From: JBGPYM01 sp041493205
Lineage (GTDB): Bacteria > Bacteroidota > Ignavibacteria > UBA10030 > UBA6906
Length of the DNA: 20,813 bases
Assembly: GCA_041493205.1 (NCBI GenBank)
Contig: JBGPYM010000022.1
Span: 1-20,813, forward strand
Direction of reading: 5' to 3'
Position 1 is the first letter of the stretch; each line of letters begins with the position of its first letter. A program made the translations under genes and the position numbers. The notes beneath the pieces were generated by a model that made no database searches, was not told the origin of the DNA, and saw only the letters and a list, made by a program, of their open reading frames with translations. Positions 1 through 6,291 of the stretch are shown one piece after another.

Positions 1-428
1 ACAATCGCATGTTCCAGGCGCTGCTCCATGTCGTACGTTTGCCCCCAATCGTTTACCATCTTGACGGCCATCAGCTGATCGTCCGTGAAGCCCATCTTGT
101 CATCGAGCGTGTCCGCCGTGTACTTCATCATCCGAACAAGGCCTGCCTTTGATTCGGAACGTGGGACAATCCTGAAGGTCGATTCCTCCCCTGCCATGGA
201 ACAAGCCTTCCTGATCATATTGGCGTACCCGTATCCGGAATGTATCACATGACTTATGATGGTTTGAATGGAACGACAATGTTCGTCGCTCGTCTGGCGG
301 TCGCGGACCAGCTCGAATTCGCTGTCGCTCAGTGGATCGATAATCGCAAGGAGTTCCGATGCCGCACGCTCGTATTCATCCAGGAGCGCGCCAACGGCGC
401 CTGTTCGGTATGTCCGTTTCATTTCCAT
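1..428 (-). CDS. DinB-like four-helix protein (3' end cut by window edge)
   Basis: The minus strand reads from an ATG at 428 without a stop to the window edge, giving 142 residues of an incomplete protein. The H-x2-H pair H60/H63, followed by a Tyr-rich helix, and a second region around E138-H139 near the edge resemble the metal-binding histidines of the DinB/YfiT superfamily, small helical-bundle proteins often acting as metal-dependent thiol transferases or of unknown role. The start is supported by GGTGA seven bases upstream, which matches the 3' half of a Shine-Dalgarno sequence; an in-frame ATG two codons later is an alternative. It is the last visible gene of a leftward operon, 55 bases after the DUF5700-like gene. 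The substrate cannot be told from sequence. Family call moderately sure. Confidence 0.7.
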   Translation of the reverse strand, partial: MEMKRTYRTGAVGALLDEYERAASELLAIIDPLSDSEFELVRDRQTSDEHCRSIQTIISHVIHSGYGYANMIRKACSMAGEESTFRIVPRSESKAGLVRMMKYTADTLDDKMGFTDDQLMAVKMVNDWGQTYDMEQRLEHAI

Positions 429-469
429 ATGAGAGTCACCGATATTGTTGGAATACTGCCTCCGGCATC

Positions 470-485
470 AGGAGCAACCGCTCCT
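470..485 (-). other. Small hairpin at the stop codon of the peptidase gene
   Basis: A 6-bp perfect inverted repeat with a four-base loop (AGGAGC / GCTCCT arms) overlaps the TAG stop of the upstream peptidase gene. No T-run follows on the minus strand, so it is not a standard intrinsic terminator. It could mark a processing site or simply be chance in a 55-base gap. Confidence 0.3.
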
Positions 486-1569
486 ACTCTTTATGCTGAG
501 CCATTGCTTTTATGAGCGCAGGTGACCAGAGCGTCTGAGATTCCCCCGCTGCCGCTCCACGGCCGGCAACCGCCTGATTGTATGTTGTCAGAAGAGCTCT
601 CGGGTCGCAGAGACACTCGATGAGCCGGGGGCGCCCGTACCTTCGTTCGATGGTGACCGCCATCTTCCACCCGACCGTATACCACGGACCCTGAATCCCG
701 AAGAAGGATCCCGCGGTCTCCTGGATCTGATCAGGGCTCAGTGTGTTCTCAAGGATGTCAAGGAAGAACCGGTCAACCTTTTTCACGTCCGCATTGAAAT
801 TGCGCATGTCGTTGTCCCAGCGTGCCCGTTCCGCAGGTCCGCTCACCGCGTGCGGGTGAACATCGGGGCCTCCGGCAGCGGCGAGCATCGCGAACCCTTC
901 CCCGAATGCTCCGATCCACTCCAGGACCGTCCTCGTGTTCGCCGGAATGCCGCTGTCGCCGGAAAGCTGCGTCGCCACCCCGGCACAACTGTGTGCGTAT
1001 CCTATGTGATGAAATTCGTGCGCGAGAGTATTTCCAAATTTCTCGCGACTGACCTCCGGGTTGAGATATAGGAATATCGCAGGGTCGGTCGTCACTTCAA
1101 AGACAAAGCTGTTTACTTTAGGTTTGATGACGGGATAGATTTTCGTCCGGATCTCCGCTCCCGCGGGCAGGTACGCCAGCGCCCGCCCGGCAGCAGCAGT
1201 GATCTCTGCTCCTTTCCACCGGTCCAGCGTGCCTGCCAGTGTGTCGAATTTCGCTGCGAGCGAATCGGACAGAACGAATCGCTTGAACTCGTCGTCGGTA
1301 AATGCCCGCTGCACCGAGGCTTCACGCTTTTTTAACCGGACATATCCCTCGCTGGTGAACAGTCGTTCCCAGTTCTGCGCTGTGATCGCATCATGCACTC
1401 TGTTCTTTGCCAGGATTGAGAGCACTGCATCCGCCTCATCAGCGACGATCCGGACCGACACTGATGAATCAGCCGGCCCTGTACAGCGGGCGGACTGAAC
1501 GGGATATGACACTGCGATCAGGGTGAGGAGCGGTACACTCCATAATCGCGTTTTGAATGAGATTGTCAT
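484..1569 (-). CDS. DUF5700-like putative zinc-dependent peptidase
   Basis: This 361-residue protein carries an HExxH zinc-peptidase motif (HEFHH, H184 to H188). Further on, the stretch GAFGEGFAML offers E224 as a plausible third zinc ligand, the gluzincin arrangement. The layout, with HEFHH after a folded N-terminal half and a late helical region, is what I recall for the DUF5700 group of putative zinc peptidases; a DUF2268-like assignment is the alternative. The N-terminus (about residues 8-27) is a hydrophobic secretion signal, so the enzyme probably acts outside the cytoplasm. The ATG at 1569 overlaps the stop of the preceding oxidoreductase gene by four bases, and AAGGG lies eight bases upstream. 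Peptidase activity is inferred from the motif; the substrate is unknown. Confidence 0.75.
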   Translation of the reverse strand: MTISFKTRLWSVPLLTLIAVSYPVQSARCTGPADSSVSVRIVADEADAVLSILAKNRVHDAITAQNWERLFTSEGYVRLKKREASVQRAFTDDEFKRFVLSDSLAAKFDTLAGTLDRWKGAEITAAAGRALAYLPAGAEIRTKIYPVIKPKVNSFVFEVTTDPAIFLYLNPEVSREKFGNTLAHEFHHIGYAHSCAGVATQLSGDSGIPANTRTVLEWIGAFGEGFAMLAAAGGPDVHPHAVSGPAERARWDNDMRNFNADVKKVDRFFLDILENTLSPDQIQETAGSFFGIQGPWYTVGWKMAVTIERRYGRPRLIECLCDPRALLTTYNQAVAGRGAAAGESQTLWSPALIKAMAQHKE

Positions 1570-2273
1570 GCTGTGTGCCCTTGTCGGGGTGGGTTCATCG
1601 CCAGGGCGGTGATGTCCATGTTTTCGAGTATCGGTTGCTGATACCCGCGGAGAGCCGACTGGACCATTGCATTCCCCAGGTCCTCAAGCGTGCACACATA
1701 CTTCGGAAAGAGAGCGTGCAAGAGAGGATACAGGGCTCCCAATGCTCCCGCAAACGGATACGCGTTGTGCAAGGCCGGCGTCGGCTTGATGAAACCGGGC
1801 CTAAAGGCGTACACCGCCCTGAACGGGAGTTTTTTTAAATCGTTTTCCGTCTTCCCTTTCACCCGCGCCCACATGATGCGTCCTTGTTCAGAACTGTCCG
1901 TGCCGGCCCCGGAGACGTAGCAAAACGTCATGTCGTGGTTCACGCGTGCGAGCGTTGTCGCCGCCGCCATCGTCAGGTCGTATGTAATCCGCCGGTAGTC
2001 GTTTTCCTTCATCCCGATCGAGGACACCCCCAGACAGAAGAAACACGCGTTATACCCCCTGAGGTCGTTCTCGATGGCCGTGAAGTTAAAAAAGTCCCGG
2101 TGCAGGATCTCCCTGAGACGGACGTGGGTGACGTTGCACGATTTTCTTCCGACGACCAGTACGTTTTCAACCTCCGGGTGACTGAGTGCCTCGTGGAGGA
2201 CTCCCTCCCCCACCATCCCCGTCGCACCGAATATGACAGGCCTGAGTTTCTGCACTTCCTGGTATTCAGTCAT
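1566..2273 (-). CDS. NAD(P)-binding Rossmann oxidoreductase (HTATIP2-like)
   Basis: This 235-residue protein opens with a Rossmann dinucleotide-binding loop, GATGMVG (G16-x2-G19-x2-G22), after a short N-terminal strand. The later segment YVSGAGTDSSEQG followed by K-G-K-T-E resembles the Ser/Lys core of atypical short-chain dehydrogenases of the HTATIP2/NmrA type. These are cytoplasmic NAD(P)H-binding proteins, some enzymes and some redox sensors, and the substrate cannot be predicted. The ATG start at 2273 overlaps the DUF2147 stop (ATGA), and its own stop overlaps the peptidase start, so it is translationally coupled on both sides. Length is normal for the family. Confidence is high for the fold and low for the exact role. 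Confidence 0.85.
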   Translation of the reverse strand: MTEYQEVQKLRPVIFGATGMVGEGVLHEALSHPEVENVLVVGRKSCNVTHVRLREILHRDFFNFTAIENDLRGYNACFFCLGVSSIGMKENDYRRITYDLTMAAATTLARVNHDMTFCYVSGAGTDSSEQGRIMWARVKGKTENDLKKLPFRAVYAFRPGFIKPTPALHNAYPFAGALGALYPLLHALFPKYVCTLEDLGNAMVQSALRGYQQPILENMDITALAMNPPRQGHTA

Positions 2274-2713
2274 GGGCGCGTCCAGCGCTCGGTTCGGCCG
2301 AACAGGGGGATCACCACATACCCCCTCAAGTCAAGATTGGCACTGTCCACGAGAGTCATTTTTGCACTATAGTCATTTCCGCTTTTCGGATCGTAGATCT
2401 TCCCCCCGCTCCACACCCCGTCCCCCGCGTAGGTAAACCCGCGCAACAATTCCAGGCCCATGACGGGCCGGGTCCGGAGCGTATCTTCCGGGTTCTTGTC
2501 ATCCACGACCGGTTTCCCGTTTTTCAGCGGGTCGCGCAGCCAGACTATTTTCCCGCACAAGGTGACGCTGTCACAGCGGTAGATTTCGATTTTTGATTCC
2601 CCTTCGGCGGTCAACCAATTCCCGAGAATCCTGATTGACGAACTCTCCGGCTCCTGGCTGAATGCAACAGGTGCAGTCGCAAGGGCCACCAGGAACACCA
2701 CTATGCTTTTCAT
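2270..2713 (-). CDS. DUF2147 family secreted protein
   Basis: The mature part has the DUF2147 pattern: a GNWLT opening strand, a segment on allowed chemical groups (IYRCDSVTLCGKIVWL), then a glycine-rich D-P-K-x-G-x-x-Y turn near residue 110 and a closing R-W-T-R. Members are about 150-residue exported beta-rich proteins of unknown function, common in Gram-negative bacteria. I choose the ATG at 2713, giving 147 residues, because it begins directly with a signal peptide (MKSIVVFLVALATAPVAFSQ) cleaved after A-F-S. A longer frame from a TTG at 2737 would put eight polar residues before that signal. GGAGG lies 13 bases upstream, inside the end of the phosphatase gene. It is part of the leftward operon. 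Confidence 0.88.
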   Translation of the reverse strand: MKSIVVFLVALATAPVAFSQEPESSSIRILGNWLTAEGESKIEIYRCDSVTLCGKIVWLRDPLKNGKPVVDDKNPEDTLRTRPVMGLELLRGFTYAGDGVWSGGKIYDPKSGNDYSAKMTLVDSANLDLRGYVVIPLFGRTERWTRP

Positions 2714-2720
2714 GGGGAGT

Positions 2721-3563
2721 TCAAAACCTCCAGACAAGCGCTATACCGTTTCCTGAGGGGACGAGCCGTAATCCGCCCTCCTTTCCCCTGTCGCTCTCCC
2801 TTTCATACCACTGAACAAGAGAGCGGCTCACCGAAATCGAAATTATCGCCCCAAAGAGGACGTCGGAAAACCAGTGATCGTCGGTATACATCCGCGAGAA
2901 GCCGGTCGCTACAGCGAGCCCATACAACCCCACCGATGCCCATGGGTTCTTGATCCGCTCCGCCAGGACGCCAGACACGGCAAAGGCAACAATGGTATGC
3001 CCTGAGGGGAACGACACGTATCCGTCGTTAAACGAGAAGGGGCGGAATCGGAATCTTCCTTCTCCTTTATAAGGGCGCGCGCGCCCCATGGCAAATTTCG
3101 AGACCGTCGAGATCGTGCCCGCAAGAACGATCGCGGTCCCGCTCAGCAACGACGTCTCCCGTATCCAATCTTCGCCGAACGCAAGTCCCGCTGTGTATCC
3201 TCCTGCCGCCACCAGGAGCATGGTGAGCCCCGACCCGTACTGGACTGCCACGTCACTCACCCGGTCATTGAACCGGGTCTGGTTCCGCTGCATCATCGAA
3301 CGAGCGTCGTTGTCCAGGAAGGTTGCCCCTGCAGTTCCCGCTATAAGGCCTCCGGCCAGACCCCACTCTCCCCCGTCCCATCGTGCGGGCGCTGAAAACA
3401 CGTGTCCTGCCATCCGGAGAAATGCGATGCCGTCCGCCTCGATGATTCTGATTGCGGGACGGCCGGCGACACCGGCCGAATCGGTACGGTTTCCCTCCCC
3501 GCCGAAACAAAGTGATGAACAGAGGACCGGGAGTATGAATGCGCAGAGCCGCAGGGTGTGCAC
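2721..3563 (-). CDS. PAP2-superfamily membrane phosphatase
   Basis: All three PAP2 acid-phosphatase motifs are present: K-x6-R-P at K156-P164, PSGH at 186-189, and S-R-x5-H-x3-D at S223-D234, with H189 and H230 as the expected catalytic histidines. The family removes phosphate from lipid substrates such as phosphatidic acid, undecaprenyl diphosphate or lipid A. Hydrophobic segments around residues 68-84, 112-130, 139-155, 190-203, 211-222 and 233-249 fit a polytopic inner-membrane enzyme, and the N-terminus looks like a signal sequence. The 280-residue length is normal. The start is a GTG at 3563 with no good Shine-Dalgarno sequence. The protein ends in V-W-R-F, which resembles an outer-membrane beta-signal and is odd for an inner-membrane enzyme. 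It is first in the leftward operon; the substrate is unknown. Confidence 0.9.
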   Translation of the reverse strand: MHTLRLCAFILPVLCSSLCFGGEGNRTDSAGVAGRPAIRIIEADGIAFLRMAGHVFSAPARWDGGEWGLAGGLIAGTAGATFLDNDARSMMQRNQTRFNDRVSDVAVQYGSGLTMLLVAAGGYTAGLAFGEDWIRETSLLSGTAIVLAGTISTVSKFAMGRARPYKGEGRFRFRPFSFNDGYVSFPSGHTIVAFAVSGVLAERIKNPWASVGLYGLAVATGFSRMYTDDHWFSDVLFGAIISISVSRSLVQWYERESDRGKEGGLRLVPSGNGIALVWRF

Positions 3564-3572
3564 GATGGTTCG

Positions 3573-3579
3573 TATGATA
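3573..3579 (-). promoter_or_regulatory. Possible -10 element for the PAP2 operon
   Basis: On the minus strand TATCAT (3579 to 3574) matches five of six bases of the sigma-70 -10 consensus and lies ten bases before the GTG start of the phosphatase. No convincing -35 element is seen 16-18 bases further upstream. If real, transcription would begin within a few bases of the start codon, giving a nearly leaderless message. Confidence 0.3.
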
Positions 3580-3587
3580 CAGCAAAT

Positions 3588-3607
3588 CCTTCTGAAAAGA
3601 CAGAAGG
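3588..3607. repeat. Perfect 7-bp inverted repeat in the divergent gap
   Basis: CCTTCTG and CAGAAGG flank a six-base A-rich spacer in the 85-base region between the divergent phosphatase and DinG-type helicase genes. It could be an operator for a dimeric repressor acting on both promoters, or a hairpin in one leader. It does not match the known LexA boxes (CTGT-N8-ACAG or GAAC-N4-GTTC), so an SOS link is not supported. Confidence 0.4.
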
Positions 3608-3648
3608 TGGAATCGATCGGCGGGATTGGTTACCTTGACTTGAACTCC

Positions 3649-5646
3649 ATGAACGCATTCCCTGCCATCATCGACCGGACCTTTTCTCCCTCGGGGTCAC
3701 TTGCAGAGCGGAACGGGTTTGAGTACCGTCCACAGCAGGCCGCAATGGCCGGGGCGGTTGCTGCAGCGCTTACCGGCCGCAGCCATCTGATTGTTGAAGC
3801 CCCGACAGGGGTAGGGAAGACCCTCGCATATCTCGTCCCGGCACTGACATTCGCCCTTGCCGAGAAGCGCAAGGCCCTCATTTCCACGCACACGAAGAAC
3901 CTCCAGGAGCAGCTTCTGCAGAAGGACATCCCCATCGCCCGGGCGATCACGGGAACACAATGTTCTGTTGCGACGTTGAAAGGGCGTCGCAACTACCTTT
4001 GCACGACACGACTCGAGCACGCCGTCGGCTCCGCCGCATCACTGTTCGGCACCGAGGGGAGCGCGGAACTTGAGCGCATCCGTGTCTGGGCTCGCACGAC
4101 AAAGGATGGCGACAGTGAGGGACTCGGGTTCGCTCCTTCCCCTGATGTCTGGGAGATGGTGTGTTCCGAACAGGGAGTCTGCAGCGCGGGTCTCTGCGGT
4201 CCCCAATGTTTCTTTCAACGTGCAAAAGCGCGGGCGCGCGAGGCGCAGGTGGTCATTCTGAACCATGCCCTTTTCTTCTCGCTGTTTGCGGTGAGCGCTG
4301 CGGAAGACCGGTTTATTTTTCCCGACGACTTCGCAATCTTTGATGAGGCGCATACGCTTGAGGCGGTCGCCGGCGCGGGGATCGGTCTCAAGATCTCCCG
4401 GCGGGCCGCACTCCTCGCCATCCGCCGGATATTCAATCCATCGACCAGAAAGGGAATTCTGGCCGGGCGCCGGAAAAAACCCGCAGCTCTTGCCGGAAAG
4501 GCGGAGGAGGTGGTCAATGAATTCTTCTCCACTGTCGGCCGCGCGGCGCATTCGATGGCGGCGGCGCCGGTCGGCTCCTACGCCCCGCGGCCCGAGGTCC
4601 GCATCCGGAACCCGCGATTCGTCGTGAATGCACTGGACGATCCCCTTGGTGCGCTGGAATCATATGTCCACGACATCGAGGATGAAACCGACGACATGTT
4701 CCGTAAGCAGGAAATCGCTTCCGCGCGGCGCTCTCTTCAGGAGGTCCGCACTGGCGTCGAGTCGTTTCTGGAGCAGACAGACGGTGAGTTTACGTACTGG
4801 GTGGAGGCTCCTCCTTCGGGGAATGTCACCCTCTGTGCCGCCCCCTCGGATGTGGGAGGGGTGCTTGGCCCCCGGCTGTTCCGGAATGATACCTCCGTGA
4901 TCATGACAAGTGCCACTCTGTCTGTCAACGGGTCGCTCAACTATTTCTGCAAGCGCATGGGTGCGGTCGCCGCCGAGTCGCTCATTCTCGGGTCACCGTT
5001 CGACCATGCGAAGCAGATGACCCTCTGTCTTGCACGCGATATCGCGGAACCGGATACAGACGGTTATGCACAGGACCTCTCCGCGTGGATCATGCGAAGC
5101 GTCGACAGAACCCACGGGAAAGCCCTCGTGCTCTTCACAAATGAGACGATGATGCGGTCAACTGCTGCCGCGCTGGCCGGGTCGTTCGCGGAACGGGGAC
5201 TCCAGCTGATCGTGCAGGGGATCGACGGGCAGCGGCATGAACTCCTTGAACAGTTCAAGCGCGACATTCATTCTGTTCTTTTCGGACTCGAGAGCTTCTG
5301 GATGGGCGTCGATGTGCCCGGCGAATCTCTCGAGCACGTGATTATCACCAGACTTCCGTTCTCAGTTCCTAACCACCCGTTGATCGAAGCCCGGCTGGAG
5401 GCCATCGCGCAGCGCGGGGGCAATTCGTTCATCGAGTATACGCTTCCGGAAGCGGTGCTAAAATTCAAGCAGGGAGCGGGGCGGCTTCTCAGGTCGAAAA
5501 CCGACACGGGAGTCGTCACCGTCCTCGATGCACGGATTCTCCGCAAAAGCTATGGCAGGGCTTTTGTTTCATCACTCCCCCCCTGTCCGATCGAAGTCCT
5601 GACATCGGATGGGGATGTCGAGAGGATAGAGCCAGCCGAGCTTTAA
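3649..5646 (+). CDS. dinG: DinG/XPD-type Fe-S DNA helicase
   Basis: This is a 665-residue superfamily 2 helicase of the XPD/DinG group: ATP-driven, 5'-to-3', acting on DNA with 5' tails during repair or R-loop removal. Visible motifs are Walker A (A51-T58, APTGVGKT), a DEAH box at 232-235, motif V-VI region G-L-E-S-F-W-M-G-V-D and QGAGRLLR near the C-terminus. Four cysteines suit the Fe-S cluster: C118 after N-Y-L, then C178, C183 and C187, with C172 as an alternative. I chose the ATG at 3649 because the sequence becomes helicase-like from there. The open frame extends back to 3088, but that part is antisense to the phosphatase gene. No strong Shine-Dalgarno sequence precedes 3649, so an upstream GTG or TTG in 3608-3640 is possible. 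There is no exonuclease domain, unlike some Gram-positive DinG proteins. Confidence 0.9.
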   Translation: MNAFPAIIDRTFSPSGSLAERNGFEYRPQQAAMAGAVAAALTGRSHLIVEAPTGVGKTLAYLVPALTFALAEKRKALISTHTKNLQEQLLQKDIPIARAITGTQCSVATLKGRRNYLCTTRLEHAVGSAASLFGTEGSAELERIRVWARTTKDGDSEGLGFAPSPDVWEMVCSEQGVCSAGLCGPQCFFQRAKARAREAQVVILNHALFFSLFAVSAAEDRFIFPDDFAIFDEAHTLEAVAGAGIGLKISRRAALLAIRRIFNPSTRKGILAGRRKKPAALAGKAEEVVNEFFSTVGRAAHSMAAAPVGSYAPRPEVRIRNPRFVVNALDDPLGALESYVHDIEDETDDMFRKQEIASARRSLQEVRTGVESFLEQTDGEFTYWVEAPPSGNVTLCAAPSDVGGVLGPRLFRNDTSVIMTSATLSVNGSLNYFCKRMGAVAAESLILGSPFDHAKQMTLCLARDIAEPDTDGYAQDLSAWIMRSVDRTHGKALVLFTNETMMRSTAAALAGSFAERGLQLIVQGIDGQRHELLEQFKRDIHSVLFGLESFWMGVDVPGESLEHVIITRLPFSVPNHPLIEARLEAIAQRGGNSFIEYTLPEAVLKFKQGAGRLLRSKTDTGVVTVLDARILRKSYGRAFVSSLPPCPIEVLTSDGDVERIEPAEL

Positions 5647-5668
5647 CGTTATAGATATCAATGGTTTG

Positions 5669-5687
5669 CGGCATTCAGACGGCATTC
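5669..5687. repeat. 8-bp direct repeat spaced by 11 bp
   Basis: CGGCATTC occurs at 5669-5676 and again at 5680-5687, one helical turn apart, just after the helicase gene. Such phasing is seen for tandem activator sites, but it lies about 90 bases before the likely HU promoter and before the terminator, so the repeat may be chance. Confidence 0.25.
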
Positions 5688-5706
5688 GACTTCTGGTTAA
5701 TTCTGT

Positions 5707-5745
5707 AAGGCAATGATTTTTCCTTGTGTTTATTGGCCTTTTTTT
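5707..5745 (+). terminator. Intrinsic terminator after the helicase gene
   Basis: AAGGCAAT pairs with ATTGGCCTT (one bulged G) across a 17-base loop and is followed at once by a run of seven T residues. It sits about 60 bases after the helicase stop and ahead of the HU promoter region. The stem is modest, so termination may be partial. Confidence 0.6.
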
Positions 5746-5756
5746 CGTTTATTGAT

Positions 5757-5784
5757 TTGAACTTTATTCTCATTATTCTATCTT
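5757..5784 (+). promoter_or_regulatory. Candidate HU promoter
   Basis: TTGAAC at 5757-5762 and TATCTT at 5779-5784, spaced by 16 bases, each match four of six sigma-70 consensus bases. The surrounding 100 bases are unusually AT-rich for this window. The start of transcription would fall inside or just before the palindrome at 5792-5808, about 65 bases upstream of the HU start codon. Confidence 0.35.
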
Positions 5785-5791
5785 CCCCTTG

Positions 5792-5808
5792 AAAATCAGC
5801 CTGATTTT
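5792..5808. promoter_or_regulatory. 17-base palindrome, possible operator of HU gene
   Basis: AAAATCAG and CTGATTTT form a perfect 8-bp inverted repeat around a single central base. Its position just downstream of the candidate promoter and before the HU Shine-Dalgarno sequence suits a repressor site. As an RNA hairpin it would have a loop too short to keep all eight pairs, so a DNA-binding site is the better reading. Confidence 0.45.
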
Positions 5809-5858
5809 ATGCTGGGGCGAGGATTGGAATTCACTCACTAATTGTGTAAGGAGGCTCA

Positions 5859-6155
5859 ATGGCTAAAGCAATGTCCAAGACCGCTACCATCGCACACTTT
5901 GCGAAGAAATTCGACTTGAAGAAGAAGGTTGCCGCGTCGTTTTTCGAAGAACTTGCCGGGCTTGCCTACAAGGAAGCGAAAAATTCGTTCACGCTTCCCG
6001 GGATAGGCAAACTCGTGCTTGTGAATCGCAAGGCCCGCATGGGGCGGAATCCCAAGACCGGTGAGGCGATTTCGATCCCGGCAAAGACCGTGGTCAAGTT
6101 CCGCGTTGCCAAGGCATGCAAGGAAGCCGTACTGCCGAAGAAACCGGTCATGTAA
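5859..6155 (+). CDS. HU-family nucleoid DNA-binding protein
   Basis: This 98-residue basic protein matches the bacterial HU/IHF family, dimeric nucleoid proteins that bend DNA. The signature is clear: G-I-G-K then R-K-A-R-M-G-R-N-P-K-T-G (about residues 49-69), the beta arm that enters the minor groove, with the proline at its tip. The N-terminal half is the two-helix dimerisation part with many lysines. A consensus AAGGAGG lies four bases before the ATG, the strongest ribosome site in the window, fitting an abundant protein. It is a single-gene unit with its own upstream regulatory region and a strong terminator. The extra short N-terminal segment (MAKAMSK) and the P-K-K-P-V-M tail differ from E. 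coli HU; IHF-type specificity is not implied. Confidence 0.93.
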   Translation: MAKAMSKTATIAHFAKKFDLKKKVAASFFEELAGLAYKEAKNSFTLPGIGKLVLVNRKARMGRNPKTGEAISIPAKTVVKFRVAKACKEAVLPKKPVM

Positions 6156-6183
6156 CACCGCGCCCCGACGCGCGTCACACCCC

Positions 6184-6219
6184 GCAGTCCCGTCATCCCC
6201 CGGCGGGACTGCTCTTTTT
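6184..6219 (+). terminator. Strong intrinsic terminator after HU
   Basis: GCAGTCCCG and CGGGACTGC form a perfect 9-bp stem around an 11-base loop, followed by TCTTTTT. It starts 28 bases after the HU stop and separates the HU unit from the kinase operon. Confidence 0.9.
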
Positions 6220-6254
6220 CCGGCCTTTTACCTATCTCCCTTCCTCCCGGTTCA

Positions 6255-6283
6255 TTGAATGTCGAGGCCTCCTTTTGTACATT
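6255..6283 (+). promoter_or_regulatory. Candidate promoter of the kinase operon
   Basis: TTGAAT at 6255-6260 and TACATT at 6278-6283 are separated by exactly 17 bases, and each matches four of six consensus bases. The expected start of transcription (about 6289-6291) is at the start codon of the hybrid kinase (ATG at 6292), and no Shine-Dalgarno sequence is seen. Together this suggests a leaderless message. Confidence 0.45.
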
Positions 6284-6291
6284 AATCGTTG

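Noticed and set aside
3588..3607. LexA box for the helicase
   Set aside because: The arms do not match either the CTGT-N8-ACAG or the GAAC-N4-GTTC consensus.
3088..3648. N-terminal extension of the helicase frame, adding 187 residues
   Set aside because: It lies almost wholly antisense to the well-supported phosphatase gene, and the residues look like no helicase domain; the helicase match starts after 3649.
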